NCBI RefSeq assembly: GCF_001905465.1
Contig: NZ_LISX01000007.1
Span: 258,891-322,890 of the forward strand
Direction of reading: 5' to 3'
Origin: Kitasatospora sp. CB01950
GTDB lineage: Bacteria; Actinomycetota; Actinomycetes; Streptomycetales; Streptomycetaceae
Length of the DNA stretch: 64,000 nucleotides
Shown here: positions 1 to 7,929 of the stretch, in pieces
Layout: the number at the start of each line of letters is the position of its first letter
Position numbering within the stretch: position 1 is the stretch's first letter
Position numbers and translations under genes: made by a program
The notes under the pieces: model-generated
Told to the model about the DNA's origin: nothing
Seen by the model: only the letters and a program-made list of their open reading frames with translations
Database searches by the model: none

Positions 1-2790
1 CGGCAGGCTCTCGATGTCCTCGACGACGCCGACGACATCTGGCAGGGCGAGCCACTGGCCGGGCTGCCGGGCGAGTGGGCCGAACAGACCCGCACGTTCA
101 TGGAGGGCCGCTGGCTCGCCACCCAACTGACACGCTCCGAAATAGAGTTACGTCTCGGCCGGTACGCCGACCCCGTCCCCACCCTGGCCGAACTCGCCGA
201 CAAGAACCCGTGGAACGAACGCGTCGCCGCCCACCTGATGACCGCCCTCTACGGCAGCGGTCGGATCGCCGAGGCCCTCGCCGTCTACCGCCACATCCGC
301 CGCCGGCTCGACCACGACCTCGGCACCAGACCCGGCGAACGCCTCAACACCCTCAACCACCACATCATCAACGGCGTCGACGTCACCTCCCTCATTCCTC
401 ACCCGGCCGCCCCACCGACCGCTTCTGCCCGGACCTCGGCCCCGCACCCCGCCCGCCGCCCGGGCCCCACGAAGCGGCCTGCAGGCCTGCTGGACGTTCC
501 CGAACTGGTCGGCAGGGAGGACGAACTGGCACTCCTCACCGCCGCCGCCAAGGGCGAGTGGCCCGGACGCGGGGGCAGGCGGAGCACCGGACCCGGTAGA
601 CCGGTGGTCGCCATCAGCGGACTGCCCGGCAGCGGAAAGACCGCCCTCGCCGCCGTCGCCGCCGATCGACTGCACGGCCACTTCCCGGACGGCGTCCACC
701 TCCTGCGGCTCGGCACCTATTCGGGCGCGCAGCACGACCCGAGTCCCGAGGCGGCGGCCACCGCGCTGCTGCGGCAGTTCGGCGTTCCGGCCGATCGGAT
801 CCCCGTCGAGCGTGACGAACTCATCCGCCTGTGCCACGAGTTGCTCACCGATCGGCAGGCCATGGTGGTCCTCGACGATGCTGCGGGCCCCGACCAGATC
901 GGGCCACTGCTGCCGTCCAGACCCGCCTCGTTCGTCCTGGTGACCAGCCGCCACCGAATGGCCTCCCTCCCCGCCGTCGCCAATGTCCCGCTCGACGCCC
1001 TCGCTCCGGCCGCGTCCGCCGAGATGTTCGTCCGCCTGGCCGGCCCCGATCGGACCGCGGACGTCGACCGGCTCGCCGAGATCACCCGCCTGTGCGCCCA
1101 CCACCCACTGGCTCTCCGTCTCGCCGCCGGACGCTTCCGCTTCCGCTCCTCCTGGACTCTTGCCCATCTCGCGGACCGACTCGCCCGGAACGGACTGCTG
1201 GACGAACTCGGAGACGGCCCCGACAGCCTCTACGGCGCTCTCGCCATGTCGTATCACGACCTCTCGGCCGCGCATCAGATGGCTTTCCGTCGGCTGAGCC
1301 TGCACCCCGGCCCGGACTTCGGCCTGCGCACCGCCGCGGCCCTGATCGGCTGCCCGGCCGACCGCGCGGAGCGGCTGATCGAGGACCTGCTGTCCGCCAA
1401 CCTGCTGTCCGAACACTCGGCCGAGCGATTCAGCTACCACTCGTTGGTACGCCAGTACGCGGCAGACCGGGTGCGGCAGGAGGAGTCCCCGCAGGACCGG
1501 CGCGCCTGTTTACGACGAACCGTCACTTACTTCTGCCGCACTGCTGATTGGGCCGACCGGGAGCTGAATCCCCGCCGCCATCGAATCGAACTGGCGACGT
1601 TCAGTGGTGAGTTCACCATGGGCGACCGGATTTTCGACGCCGATCCGGCGGGCGGGGTGGGGGCGGAGCACTGGGTGGCCACCGAACTCGCATCCTTGAT
1701 CGACCTTCAAAAACACTTGCGCACGACGGGAGATCACGATTCGGCGGCCGTCCTCGCGCACACCCTCAAGGAGCATGTAGAGACCCGCCAGCTGTGGCGC
1801 GAGGCGATCGAAATTCACCGGTCAGCCGCCGAGCACTGGCGGGAAAGGGGTGCCGAAGCCCCCGAGCTGCATGCACAACTCGCGCTGGCCACAGCCGAGT
1901 TGCGGGTCGCCCGCTACACCTCGGCGGAGCGCGCCGGGGAGCGCGCCCTGACTCTCGCCCGAGCCTCCGGCGACCGCCGGGGCATCGCCGCCGCCCTGGG
2001 ACGCTTGGGCGAGCTGCACTGGCACCAGGACGACCTGCACAGAGCCCAGCGACTGCTGAGCGAGGAGCTCGACATCCTGCGCGCGCTCGGCGACGCCGCG
2101 GCGGTGGCCCGCGCCGTCGGCAACCTCGGCATGGTGCAGAGCGAGCTGGGTGACACCCGGGGCGCGATCGACAGCCTCCACGAGGCGCTGTCCTTCTTCC
2201 GCAGCATCGACGAGCGGTCGACAGCCCTGAAGATCACCAACAATATCGGTGGACTCTATCTGGAGCTCGGCGACAAATCCGCCGCCCGGAAGGCCTTCGA
2301 GGAGGTTTTGAGCGAGGGAGACGGGCTGATCGGAGCCATGGATCTGGCGATGTCCCAATCGAATCTCGCCTGCCTCATGGAACTCCCCGAAGAATTCGAC
2401 CGAGCAGTATCGCTGGCCGCTTCGGCAATCGAGATATTCCGCCGATCCGGAGCCCTTCGCCATCAGGCCGGAGCAATGAATACCATGGGGGAAATCCTGC
2501 TCGGTTCGGGAAGTCCGGAATCAGCCTTCGCCGCGTACTCGGAGGCCCACGAGATAGCCCGCTCCATCGGGGCCCCGCGCGAGACGGTGGACGCCCTCAA
2601 TGGTCTAGACCAAGCCGAACCGCTGCTGCCGAGCCACCTCCGGCGGACCGGCACGGCCGGACACAGCCGCCCCGCCCCGACCGAAAGCGGCGAGCGGACG
2701 GGCACCGGAACAACCACCGAAGAGACGCTGGACCGTTATCGGGAACTACTCCGGACCGAAGCCCACGCGAAGCCCGGCGGATCGCAGTAA
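1..2790 (+). CDS. AfsR/SARP-family transcriptional regulator (5' partial): BTAD, NB-ARC, TPR
   Basis: The frame is open from the first base, so the N-terminal winged-helix DNA-binding domain lies before the window. The visible 929 residues begin inside the BTAD domain (about 1-115, with GEPLAGLPGEWAEQTR). An NB-ARC ATPase module follows, with Walker A GLPGSGKT at 207-214, an acidic strand VVLDDA near 290 and HHPLALRLAAG near 370. The C-terminal third (about 595-875) is rich in TPR-like helices. This is the domain order of AfsR-type activators of secondary metabolism or development in actinomycetes. Two rare TTA leucine codons occur (148-150 and 1510-1512), so translation should depend on the bldA tRNA. 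It is followed at once by an 11-bp direct repeat and a candidate small peptide gene. The target pathway cannot be told because the upstream neighbourhood is missing. Confidence 0.9.
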   Translation, partial: RQALDVLDDADDIWQGEPLAGLPGEWAEQTRTFMEGRWLATQLTRSEIELRLGRYADPVPTLAELADKNPWNERVAAHLMTALYGSGRIAEALAVYRHIRRRLDHDLGTRPGERLNTLNHHIINGVDVTSLIPHPAAPPTASARTSAPHPARRPGPTKRPAGLLDVPELVGREDELALLTAAAKGEWPGRGGRRSTGPGRPVVAISGLPGSGKTALAAVAADRLHGHFPDGVHLLRLGTYSGAQHDPSPEAAATALLRQFGVPADRIPVERDELIRLCHELLTDRQAMVVLDDAAGPDQIGPLLPSRPASFVLVTSRHRMASLPAVANVPLDALAPAASAEMFVRLAGPDRTADVDRLAEITRLCAHHPLALRLAAGRFRFRSSWTLAHLADRLARNGLLDELGDGPDSLYGALAMSYHDLSAAHQMAFRRLSLHPGPDFGLRTAAALIGCPADRAERLIEDLLSANLLSEHSAERFSYHSLVRQYAADRVRQEESPQDRRACLRRTVTYFCRTADWADRELNPRRHRIELATFSGEFTMGDRIFDADPAGGVGAEHWVATELASLIDLQKHLRTTGDHDSAAVLAHTLKEHVETRQLWREAIEIHRSAAEHWRERGAEAPELHAQLALATAELRVARYTSAERAGERALTLARASGDRRGIAAALGRLGELHWHQDDLHRAQRLLSEELDILRALGDAAAVARAVGNLGMVQSELGDTRGAIDSLHEALSFFRSIDERSTALKITNNIGGLYLELGDKSAARKAFEEVLSEGDGLIGAMDLAMSQSNLACLMELPEEFDRAVSLAASAIEIFRRSGALRHQAGAMNTMGEILLGSGSPESAFAAYSEAHEIARSIGAPRETVDALNGLDQAEPLLPSHLRRTGTAGHSRPAPTESGERTGTGTTTEETLDRYRELLRTEAHAKPGGSQ

Positions 2791-2795
2791 TTCAC

Positions 2796-2817
2796 GTTCG
2801 AATATCGTTCGAACATC
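2796..2817. repeat. 11-bp tandem direct repeat, possible SARP operator
   Basis: GTTCGAATATC (2796-2806) is followed directly by GTTCGAACATC (2807-2817), 10 of 11 bases identical. SARP proteins bind direct heptamers spaced one helical turn (11 bp) apart, so the period fits. The site begins six bases after the SARP stop codon and lies upstream of the small ORF at 2967. I see no good -10 hexamer at the expected distance. Confidence 0.4.
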
Positions 2818-2966
2818 GCCGATGCGGCCATGCCAAATTACTCGGCAGTCACATGCTGTCGACCCAACCTCCCGGACTTGATGGAGCCGGTTCGCGACAT
2901 TGGCACCGCATTGGGTAGGGTCGGCCACCAAGGCTTTGACCGCCACCGAGAAAGAGCAGAACGTAC

Positions 2967-3140
2967 GTGCAAAGAGCTTCCCTGCGTCACGGCTTCGGCG
3001 AGCACCATGCCACGCCTGCCTCGTTCGTGAACCACCGCACCGCCTCGGAGCCTCTGGACCTGATACCCGGGGCACCCGGCAACAGCGAGCCGGGCACCTG
3101 CTCCTGGCTCGGGATATGGCTCCTGTGCCCCATGCTGTAG
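2967..3140 (+). CDS. Candidate small peptide gene (57 aa), unknown
   Basis: A GTG start at 2967 opens a 57-codon frame ending at TAG 3138-3140. A purine-rich stretch (GAGAAAGAG, 2948-2956) lies about 10 nt upstream. The product has a hydrophilic, His/Arg-rich N-terminal half and ends in GTCSWLGIWLLCPML, a hydrophobic tail with two Cys and two Trp. About 82 percent of codons end in G or C, which fits a real but atypical gene. There is no N-terminal signal peptide. The leader-plus-short-hydrophobic-core layout resembles a RiPP precursor or a signalling peptide placed next to a TPR regulator, but I recognise no family and see no modification enzyme in the window. It may also be a chance frame. 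Confidence 0.4.
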   Translation: MQRASLRHGFGEHHATPASFVNHRTASEPLDLIPGAPGNSEPGTCSWLGIWLLCPML

Positions 3141-3215
3141 CCGAGGCTCAGCCACGAGCCGTTGGTACCACTGCCCCGCACTCCGGGTTCGTCCGGGGCG
3201 CGGGGCAGTGGGCGG

Positions 3216-4298
3216 TCAGGGCCGGAAGGTGCTGCGGGTCGCCTTGGTGCGGGACTTGTGGTGGCGGGCGCGTTCGGCGCGGAGGCGGGCGTCGGTGCGG
3301 GAGGCGATCCAGGCGTTCTCGCGCTGGAGCTTGAGGTAGGACTCCCAGCGGCGCTCGGGGAGGGTGCCGTCGGCGAGGGCGGCGCGGACCGCGCAGGCGG
3401 GTTCGGTGCGGTGGGAGCAGTCGTCGTAGCGACACCCGGCGGAGATCTCGTCGATGTCGGCGAACGCGAGGTCGATGCCCTCGCCGCCGAACAGGCCGAC
3501 GCCGCGCAGACCGGGGGTGTCGATGACGGCGCCGCCGCCGGGGAGCGGGACGAGTTCGCGGGTGGTGGTGGTGTGGCGGCCCTTCTCGTCCACGGTGCGG
3601 ACCTGCTGGACCGTCATGGTGTCGGCGCCGGCCAGGGCGTTGGTGAGCGTGGACTTGCCCGCGCCGGACTGGCCGATCAGGGCGCAGGAGCCGGTGGCGA
3701 GGGCGCGCAGGGCGTCCATGCCGTCGCCGGTCTCGGCGCTGACCGTCAGCACGGTGACCCCGGGTGCGACCGCCTCCACGTCCGCCCGGACGAATTCGCC
3801 GTCGTGCACCAGGTCGGACTTGGTGAGGACGATCAGCGGTTCGGCCCCGGACTCCCAGGCCAGGGCGAGCAGGCGCTCGATCCGGCCCAGGTCGGGTTCC
3901 GCGGCGAGTGAGACGGCGATCAGGACGGTGTCGATGTTGGCGGCCAGCACCTGACCTTCGGAGCGCTTGTGGGCGCCCTTGCGGATGATCGCGGTGGTGC
4001 GGGACAGCACGGAGGTGAGGGCGGGCAGGGGTCGGGCGGCCGGGTCGACGGCCACCCAGTCGCCCGTGCACGGGTTGTGGACGGTGTCGGCGCCGGTGAC
4101 CGGCCTGGTGTCGGCGCGCAGCGTGCTCGGCTCGCCGGTCTCGGGATCGACGAACAGCACATCGCAGCGGCCCCGGTCGATGCGGGTGATCCGCCCGGGG
4201 AGCAGGCCCGCCTCGGCGAGCGGATGGAAGGCGGCGGCCCGGTCCTCGTCCCAGCCGAGGCCGGAGAGCGGGTGGGCAGCAGTGGTCGCGGAAAGCAC
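3216..4298 (-). CDS. rsgA: Ribosome small-subunit-dependent GTPase A (RsgA)
   Basis: 360 aa. This is a circularly permuted GTPase: the G4 motif LTKSD (158-162) precedes the P-loop GQSGAGKST (209-217) and G3 DTPG (260-263). An OB-fold-like region lies N-terminal. A C-terminal zinc site is formed by C289, C294, H296 and C302 (spacing C-x4-C-x-H-x5-C). RsgA proteins help mature the 30S subunit and hydrolyse GTP on the ribosome. The start is GTG at 4296-4298, preceded by GAAGGG. It stands alone on the minus strand, with a structured 5' leader (hairpin at 4331-4377). Confidence 0.93.
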   Translation of the reverse strand: MLSATTAAHPLSGLGWDEDRAAAFHPLAEAGLLPGRITRIDRGRCDVLFVDPETGEPSTLRADTRPVTGADTVHNPCTGDWVAVDPAARPLPALTSVLSRTTAIIRKGAHKRSEGQVLAANIDTVLIAVSLAAEPDLGRIERLLALAWESGAEPLIVLTKSDLVHDGEFVRADVEAVAPGVTVLTVSAETGDGMDALRALATGSCALIGQSGAGKSTLTNALAGADTMTVQQVRTVDEKGRHTTTTRELVPLPGGGAVIDTPGLRGVGLFGGEGIDLAFADIDEISAGCRYDDCSHRTEPACAVRAALADGTLPERRWESYLKLQRENAWIASRTDARLRAERARHHKSRTKATRSTFRP

Positions 4299-4330
4299 GG
4301 GGTGAACCCTTCGGGGAACGGGTGGCCCCC

Positions 4331-4377
4331 GGCCGACCTCGTGTCAGCGCATGGGCGACACCGGATCGAGGTCGGCC
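4331..4377 (-). promoter_or_regulatory. Long hairpin in the rsgA 5' leader
   Basis: GGCCGACCTCG (4331-4341) and CGAGGTCGGCC (4367-4377) form a perfect 11-bp stem. It continues inward as GTGTC (4341-4345) with GACAC (4357-4361) past a small bulge. The element lies 33-79 nt upstream of the rsgA start codon on the transcribed strand, with no T-tract behind it. A structured 5' UTR is the simplest reading; its function is unknown. Confidence 0.5.
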
Positions 4378-4581
4378 GCGGACCTGGAGGAAGTACAGGA
4401 CTCGGTGGACTTCTGAACGCGGGAAACGACACCTGCAAGGACAGGCCTCACGGTCCTCACCTCCTCTTCTGCGACGCGCCTCGCGCACCCCGCACGGGGC
4501 GCCCTCGATCGGCACGGGCCACGCTAGTCCCCACCTGCCCCGGCCGCCACCGAATTTCCGCCACCTCTCCGCCACCTCTCC

Positions 4582-4625
4582 GCCGACCCGACGCCGACCC
4601 GACGCCGACCCGATGCCGACCCGCC
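4582..4625. repeat. 11-bp tandem repeat, four copies
   Basis: Copies are GCCGACCCGAC (4582, 4593), GCCGACCCGAT (4604) and GCCGACCCGCC (4615). They lie in the noncoding spacer upstream of the GT-B-like gene. No function is evident. Confidence 0.7.
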
Positions 4626-4795
4626 GCCGATCGCCAACTCCGGCTTCCGGCAAGGAAGTTGATGCAAGGGTTCCGCAAGGACCCGCAAGGGTTCTCCAGC
4701 CACCCCGCCACCGCGCGCGGACATCTCTTCCTTGCGGCGGTGCACGGGGCACTGCCGTCCGGCGGAAGGCCGGGAGAACAAAGGGGGGATGCCTC

Positions 4796-6031
4796 GTGTC
4801 CTGGGCGACTCTGCCCGACCGCAAGCGGGTGCTTGCGGTGGTTCACACCGAGGTGTACGGCCAGCGGCTGCGCGAGCTCTGCGAGCTGCTGGGTTCGGAC
4901 ATGCGGGTGCAGGTGGTCTTCACCGTCGCGCCGCACGCGTTCAACGACGGGGTGGCTGCGTTCCTGATGCGGCTCGGTGGCACGGTGGTGCCGTGGCAGC
5001 AGGCCGTGCAGACCGAGTTCGACCTGATCCTGGCGGCCGGTTCGCGCGGGATCGAGCAGTTGCACGGCCCGCTGGTGCGGCTGCCGCACGGAACGGGCCA
5101 CCTGAAGCTGGCCCGCCCGCAGCCGCCGGTCGGTTCGGTCACCGGCGTCCGCGAGCAGGCCGACGGCACCGGCACGCCGATGCGGCAGCACGAGCGGCAG
5201 GTGTCCGGCCTGGGCCGTGACTACCTGCTGTGGGAGGGCCGGCCGAACGCGGCGGCGTACGCGCTGGCGCACCGGGACGACCTGATCGAGTTGGAGCGGA
5301 ACTGCCCGGAGGTGCTGCCGGTGGCGGAGGTGGTCGGCGACGGCGACCACGACCGGATCACGGCGGCGCTGCCCCGGCGGGCGGAGTACCGGGCGGCGCT
5401 CGGGCTGGCGGAGGGGGAACAGCTGGTGCTGCTCTGCTCGACCTGGGGTCCGAGCTCGGTGTTCGGCCGGCTGGACGCGCTACTGCCGCGGCTGGTGCGC
5501 GAGTTGCCCGCCGGGCGGTTCCGCACCGCACTGGTGGTGCACCCCAATGTGGCGGCCGGGCACGGCCGTTGGCAGGTGCGCCGGTGGGTCGACGGGATGT
5601 CCGGCGGATCGGTGGCGTTGGTGACGCAGGAAGTGGATTGGCGTCCGATGCTGGTGGCGGCGGACTACGTGATCGGCGACCACGGCTCGGTGACGTTGTA
5701 CGCGACGCTCACCCGGGCCCGAATCCTGATCGCCCGGTTCCCGCACCGGGACGTCAATCCGCGCTCACCGGGTCTGCAGCTGGCGCTGACCGCCCCGGCG
5801 TTGGATCCGGCGCGTCCGCTGGCCGGCCAGCTCGCCTACGCGGACCGGATGTACCGGCCGGAGGCGTACGCGGAGATCGGCGCCCGGATCTCCTCGGAGC
5901 CGGGCGAGTTCCTGCCGAGGATCCGCCGTCTGCTCTACCGGGTGCTGAACCTGGGCGAGCCGGCCTGTCCGGCCACCGAGCCGCCGCTGCCGCTGCCCGC
6001 CCCGTTGACGGGGGGCACCCGGTGGCAGTGA
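4796..6031 (+). CDS. GT-B-like protein of unknown function (glycerophosphotransferase/glycosyltransferase-like fold)
   Basis: 411 aa from GTG 4796; the start is chosen for the AAAGGGGGG ribosome site 7 nt upstream and because the N-terminal VLAVVHTEVYGQRLRELC looks like a first Rossmann strand. The second half has another Rossmann-like unit (GEQLVLLCSTWGPSSVFGR) and the motif YVIGDHGSVTLYATL. This resembles the donor-site region of CDP-glycerol glycerophosphotransferases and UDP-sugar epimerases. That suggests a GT-B enzyme, but no substrate can be assigned. The last codon overlaps a possible ATG of the next gene by one base, so the pair is probably translationally coupled. Confidence 0.6.
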   Translation: MSWATLPDRKRVLAVVHTEVYGQRLRELCELLGSDMRVQVVFTVAPHAFNDGVAAFLMRLGGTVVPWQQAVQTEFDLILAAGSRGIEQLHGPLVRLPHGTGHLKLARPQPPVGSVTGVREQADGTGTPMRQHERQVSGLGRDYLLWEGRPNAAAYALAHRDDLIELERNCPEVLPVAEVVGDGDHDRITAALPRRAEYRAALGLAEGEQLVLLCSTWGPSSVFGRLDALLPRLVRELPAGRFRTALVVHPNVAAGHGRWQVRRWVDGMSGGSVALVTQEVDWRPMLVAADYVIGDHGSVTLYATLTRARILIARFPHRDVNPRSPGLQLALTAPALDPARPLAGQLAYADRMYRPEAYAEIGARISSEPGEFLPRIRRLLYRVLNLGEPACPATEPPLPLPAPLTGGTRWQ

Positions 6032-6360
6032 TGGTGACGGTCCGCTTCCCGGCCGCCGCGGGCTCTCCGCCCCGCTCCGACCGCCATCTGACGGCCCGCG
6101 TCGACGAACCGCCCCGGGTGCGGCACTTGGCGGACGTGCTGCACGGCACCGGCCCGGAACCGGCGGACGATCTGTGGCGGCGTCACCCGGGCTGCGCGGT
6201 GCTCGCGGTGCCCGGCCCGGACGGCACGGTGGTGGTCCGGGTCCGCGGCCGGGACGCCCCGCTGCTGTTCCGGGTGTCCGGTGGGCGGACGGACGCGGCG
6301 GCCCTGGTCGGTTCGCTGGTGCACGCCCTGCTCTCGCTCGGCCCGGCGATCCGTCGGTAG
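6022..6360 (+). CDS. Small hypothetical protein coupled to the GT-B-like gene
   Basis: 112 aa if started at GTG 6022, which has a G-rich ribosome site 6 nt upstream; ATG 6031, overlapping the previous stop as TGATG, is the alternative. The sequence has alternating strand-like segments (CAVLAVPGPDGTVVVRVRGR) and a C-terminal helix ALVGSLVHALLSLG. No catalytic motif or membrane span is visible. Overlap with the preceding gene argues for a shared function. It ends just before a strong hairpin. Confidence 0.6.
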   Translation: MAVMVTVRFPAAAGSPPRSDRHLTARVDEPPRVRHLADVLHGTGPEPADDLWRRHPGCAVLAVPGPDGTVVVRVRGRDAPLLFRVSGGRTDAAALVGSLVHALLSLGPAIRR

Positions 6361-6369
6361 ACACGAAAG

Positions 6370-6409
6370 CGGCCCCCGCCCTCGGCAGCAGTGCCGTCGG
6401 CGGGGGCCG
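6370..6409. terminator. Bidirectional terminator
   Basis: CGGCCCCCGCC (6370-6380) pairs perfectly with GGCGGGGGCCG (6399-6409), with an inner GGCA/TGCC stem. It lies between convergent genes ending at 6360 and 6420. Confidence 0.8.
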
Positions 6410-6419
6410 TTGTCCGGGC

Positions 6420-7628
6420 TCAGTTCGGTGGTTTGCGGCGGGTGCCGCCGAGGCGGTGGCGGACGTCGTCGTGGGGGAGGAAGCCGGCCCAGCGTTCGGG
6501 GTATTCGCTGGGGGCGTCCAGGTCGTCGTCCTCGTCGAAGAGGTCTTCGTCGTGGCCTTCGGCGAGGCCGAACTGGCGCGTCCGATCTGCTCGTTCGGCG
6601 GCGCGGCGGGCGGCGGCCTCGCGGCCGCGCTGGACGGCGGCGTCCTCGGTGAGGCGTTCGACCTCGGCGCGGGCGTCGGCGGTCTCGACGGCGGGCCAGC
6701 GGCGGTCGATCGCGGCGTTCATGGCGGCGCCGATCAGTACGGCGAGCGCCACCACGAAGATCCACAGCAGCACGGCGACGGGCGCGGCGAGCGAGCCGTA
6801 GACGGAGGGGCCCTCGACGGAGCTGACCAGGTAGAGACGGAGGGCGACGCTGCACACCACCAGCACCAGCAGGGCGACCAGCGCGCCGGGGATGTCCTCG
6901 CGCCAGGGCGTGCTGACCGGAACGGCCACGTGGTAGAGGGTGGTGAGGAAGACGATCAGCAGCAGGATCGCGGCGGGCCAGTAGAGCGAGTTGATCACTC
7001 CGGCCCAGCTCTGGAAGGTGTTGATCAGCAGCCCGGGCCCGACCACCAGCAGCGGCAGCACCAGCGAGCCGATCACCAGCGCGCCGAGGTAGAGGCCGAG
7101 CGACATCAGCCGGGTCTTGACCAGTCCGCGTTTGCCGTCGAGGCCGTACATCACGGTGATGGTGTCGATGAAGATGTACAGCGCCCGGGAGCCGGACCAG
7201 AGCGAGAGCAGGAAGCCGATCGAGATCAGGTCGGGGCGGGCGTTGTCGAAGACGCCGTCGAGCAGCGGTTTGACGATCTGGTCGACGGAGCTCGGTGAGA
7301 GCACCGTCCCAGCTGCTGAGACGATGTCCGCCTTCAGTCTGACGATGGTTCCGGCGCCGATGATGTCGTCGAGGTAGCCGAGGGTGCCGGCCAGGCAGAG
7401 CAGCAGCGGCGGGATGGAGAGGAGGGTGAAGAACGCCGCCTCCGCCGCGAGTCCGGTGACCCGGTACTCGACGCAGGTGTTGGTGGTGTCCTTCACCAGC
7501 GCCCACAGGGTGCGGTACCAGGTGGTTCGCTTGACGGCGCGGCGTCGTCCGCCACGGCGGCGGGGGGGCCGGTCGCCGGTCGCTCCGGGCGCTCCGGGGG
7601 AATGCGGAGTACTGCCTGCTGCTTGCAC
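6420..7628 (-). CDS. YihY/virulence factor BrkB family membrane protein
   Basis: 402 aa from GTG at 7626-7628. A basic N-terminus precedes the family region. It starts near VEYRVTGLAAEAAFFTLLSIPPLLLCLAG and continues through five or six hydrophobic segments to LLWIFVVALAVLIGAAMNAAID. The conserved glycine/serine-rich SLWSGSRALYIFIDTITVMYGL is present. The C-terminal 110 residues are charged, Arg/Glu then Asp-rich, and probably cytoplasmic. The family consists of inner-membrane proteins of uncertain transport role (the old RNase BN annotation is wrong). It is a single gene, convergent with the preceding pair. Confidence 0.88.
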   Translation of the reverse strand: MQAAGSTPHSPGAPGATGDRPPRRRGGRRRAVKRTTWYRTLWALVKDTTNTCVEYRVTGLAAEAAFFTLLSIPPLLLCLAGTLGYLDDIIGAGTIVRLKADIVSAAGTVLSPSSVDQIVKPLLDGVFDNARPDLISIGFLLSLWSGSRALYIFIDTITVMYGLDGKRGLVKTRLMSLGLYLGALVIGSLVLPLLVVGPGLLINTFQSWAGVINSLYWPAAILLLIVFLTTLYHVAVPVSTPWREDIPGALVALLVLVVCSVALRLYLVSSVEGPSVYGSLAAPVAVLLWIFVVALAVLIGAAMNAAIDRRWPAVETADARAEVERLTEDAAVQRGREAAARRAAERADRTRQFGLAEGHDEDLFDEDDDLDAPSEYPERWAGFLPHDDVRHRLGGTRRKPPN

Positions 7629-7730
7629 GCCCCTACGGTATCGGCCCGTACTGGCGGACCGACGCGCCGCCGCCGGGAACCGGCGGGAGGCAGGGCGGGG
7701 GCGGGACGGGCACGGGCGCGGCAGGACGGC

Positions 7731-7807
7731 GCGGGGCGGTCGCGGGGCGGTCGCGGGGCGGTCGCGGGGCGGTCGCGGGGCGGTCGCGGGGCGGTCGCGG
7801 GGCGGGA
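7731..7807. repeat. 11-bp tandem repeat, six copies plus a partial
   Basis: The unit GCGGGGCGGTC repeats without a mismatch from 7731 to 7796, and a seventh copy degenerates at 7797-7807. It lies between the divergent yihY-like gene and the sulfur operon leader, so it may sit in a promoter region. GC-rich slippage is the simplest origin. Confidence 0.85.
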
Positions 7808-7929
7808 GAAGAGGGGAAGGAGGGCCCCGAGCGGCCCGACTCGACCTTCCGTCCCGACATGCGAAACAACGAGGTCCAGGATTCGGACGTTAGTGGACCG
7901 CGAGTCGCCCGCCGTGCGAATCTCTTGCC

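Larger units (their letters stand above)
2791..3215. other. Intergenic region after the SARP gene
   Basis: This 425-bp spacer has lower GC than its surroundings. It holds the 11-bp direct repeat and the 57-codon candidate ORF described separately. Longer overlapping frames on both strands are present but show no recognisable motif and mutually conflicting codon use. No convincing terminator for the SARP gene was seen. Confidence 0.5.
4299..4795. other. Divergent intergenic region between rsgA and the GT-B-like gene
   Basis: About 500 bp. It contains the rsgA leader hairpin, a four-copy 11-bp tandem repeat (4582-4625), and the GGGGGG Shine-Dalgarno stretch (about 4783-4789) of the next gene. 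Longer frames run through it in several registers because of the high GC, but none carries a motif. No clear promoter hexamers were found. Confidence 0.4.

Noticed and set aside
148..1440. Long minus-strand frame of 430 codons opposite the SARP gene
   Set aside because: It is an antisense shadow: the SARP frame has clear BTAD and NB-ARC motifs, while this frame is a low-complexity Gly/Val/Gln-rich translation.
2830..3030. 66-codon ATG frame after the SARP gene
   Set aside because: It overlaps the better GTG frame at 2967, has no ribosome site and no recognisable composition or motif.
7735..7807. CRISPR-like array
   Set aside because: The 11-bp units are directly adjacent with no spacers.
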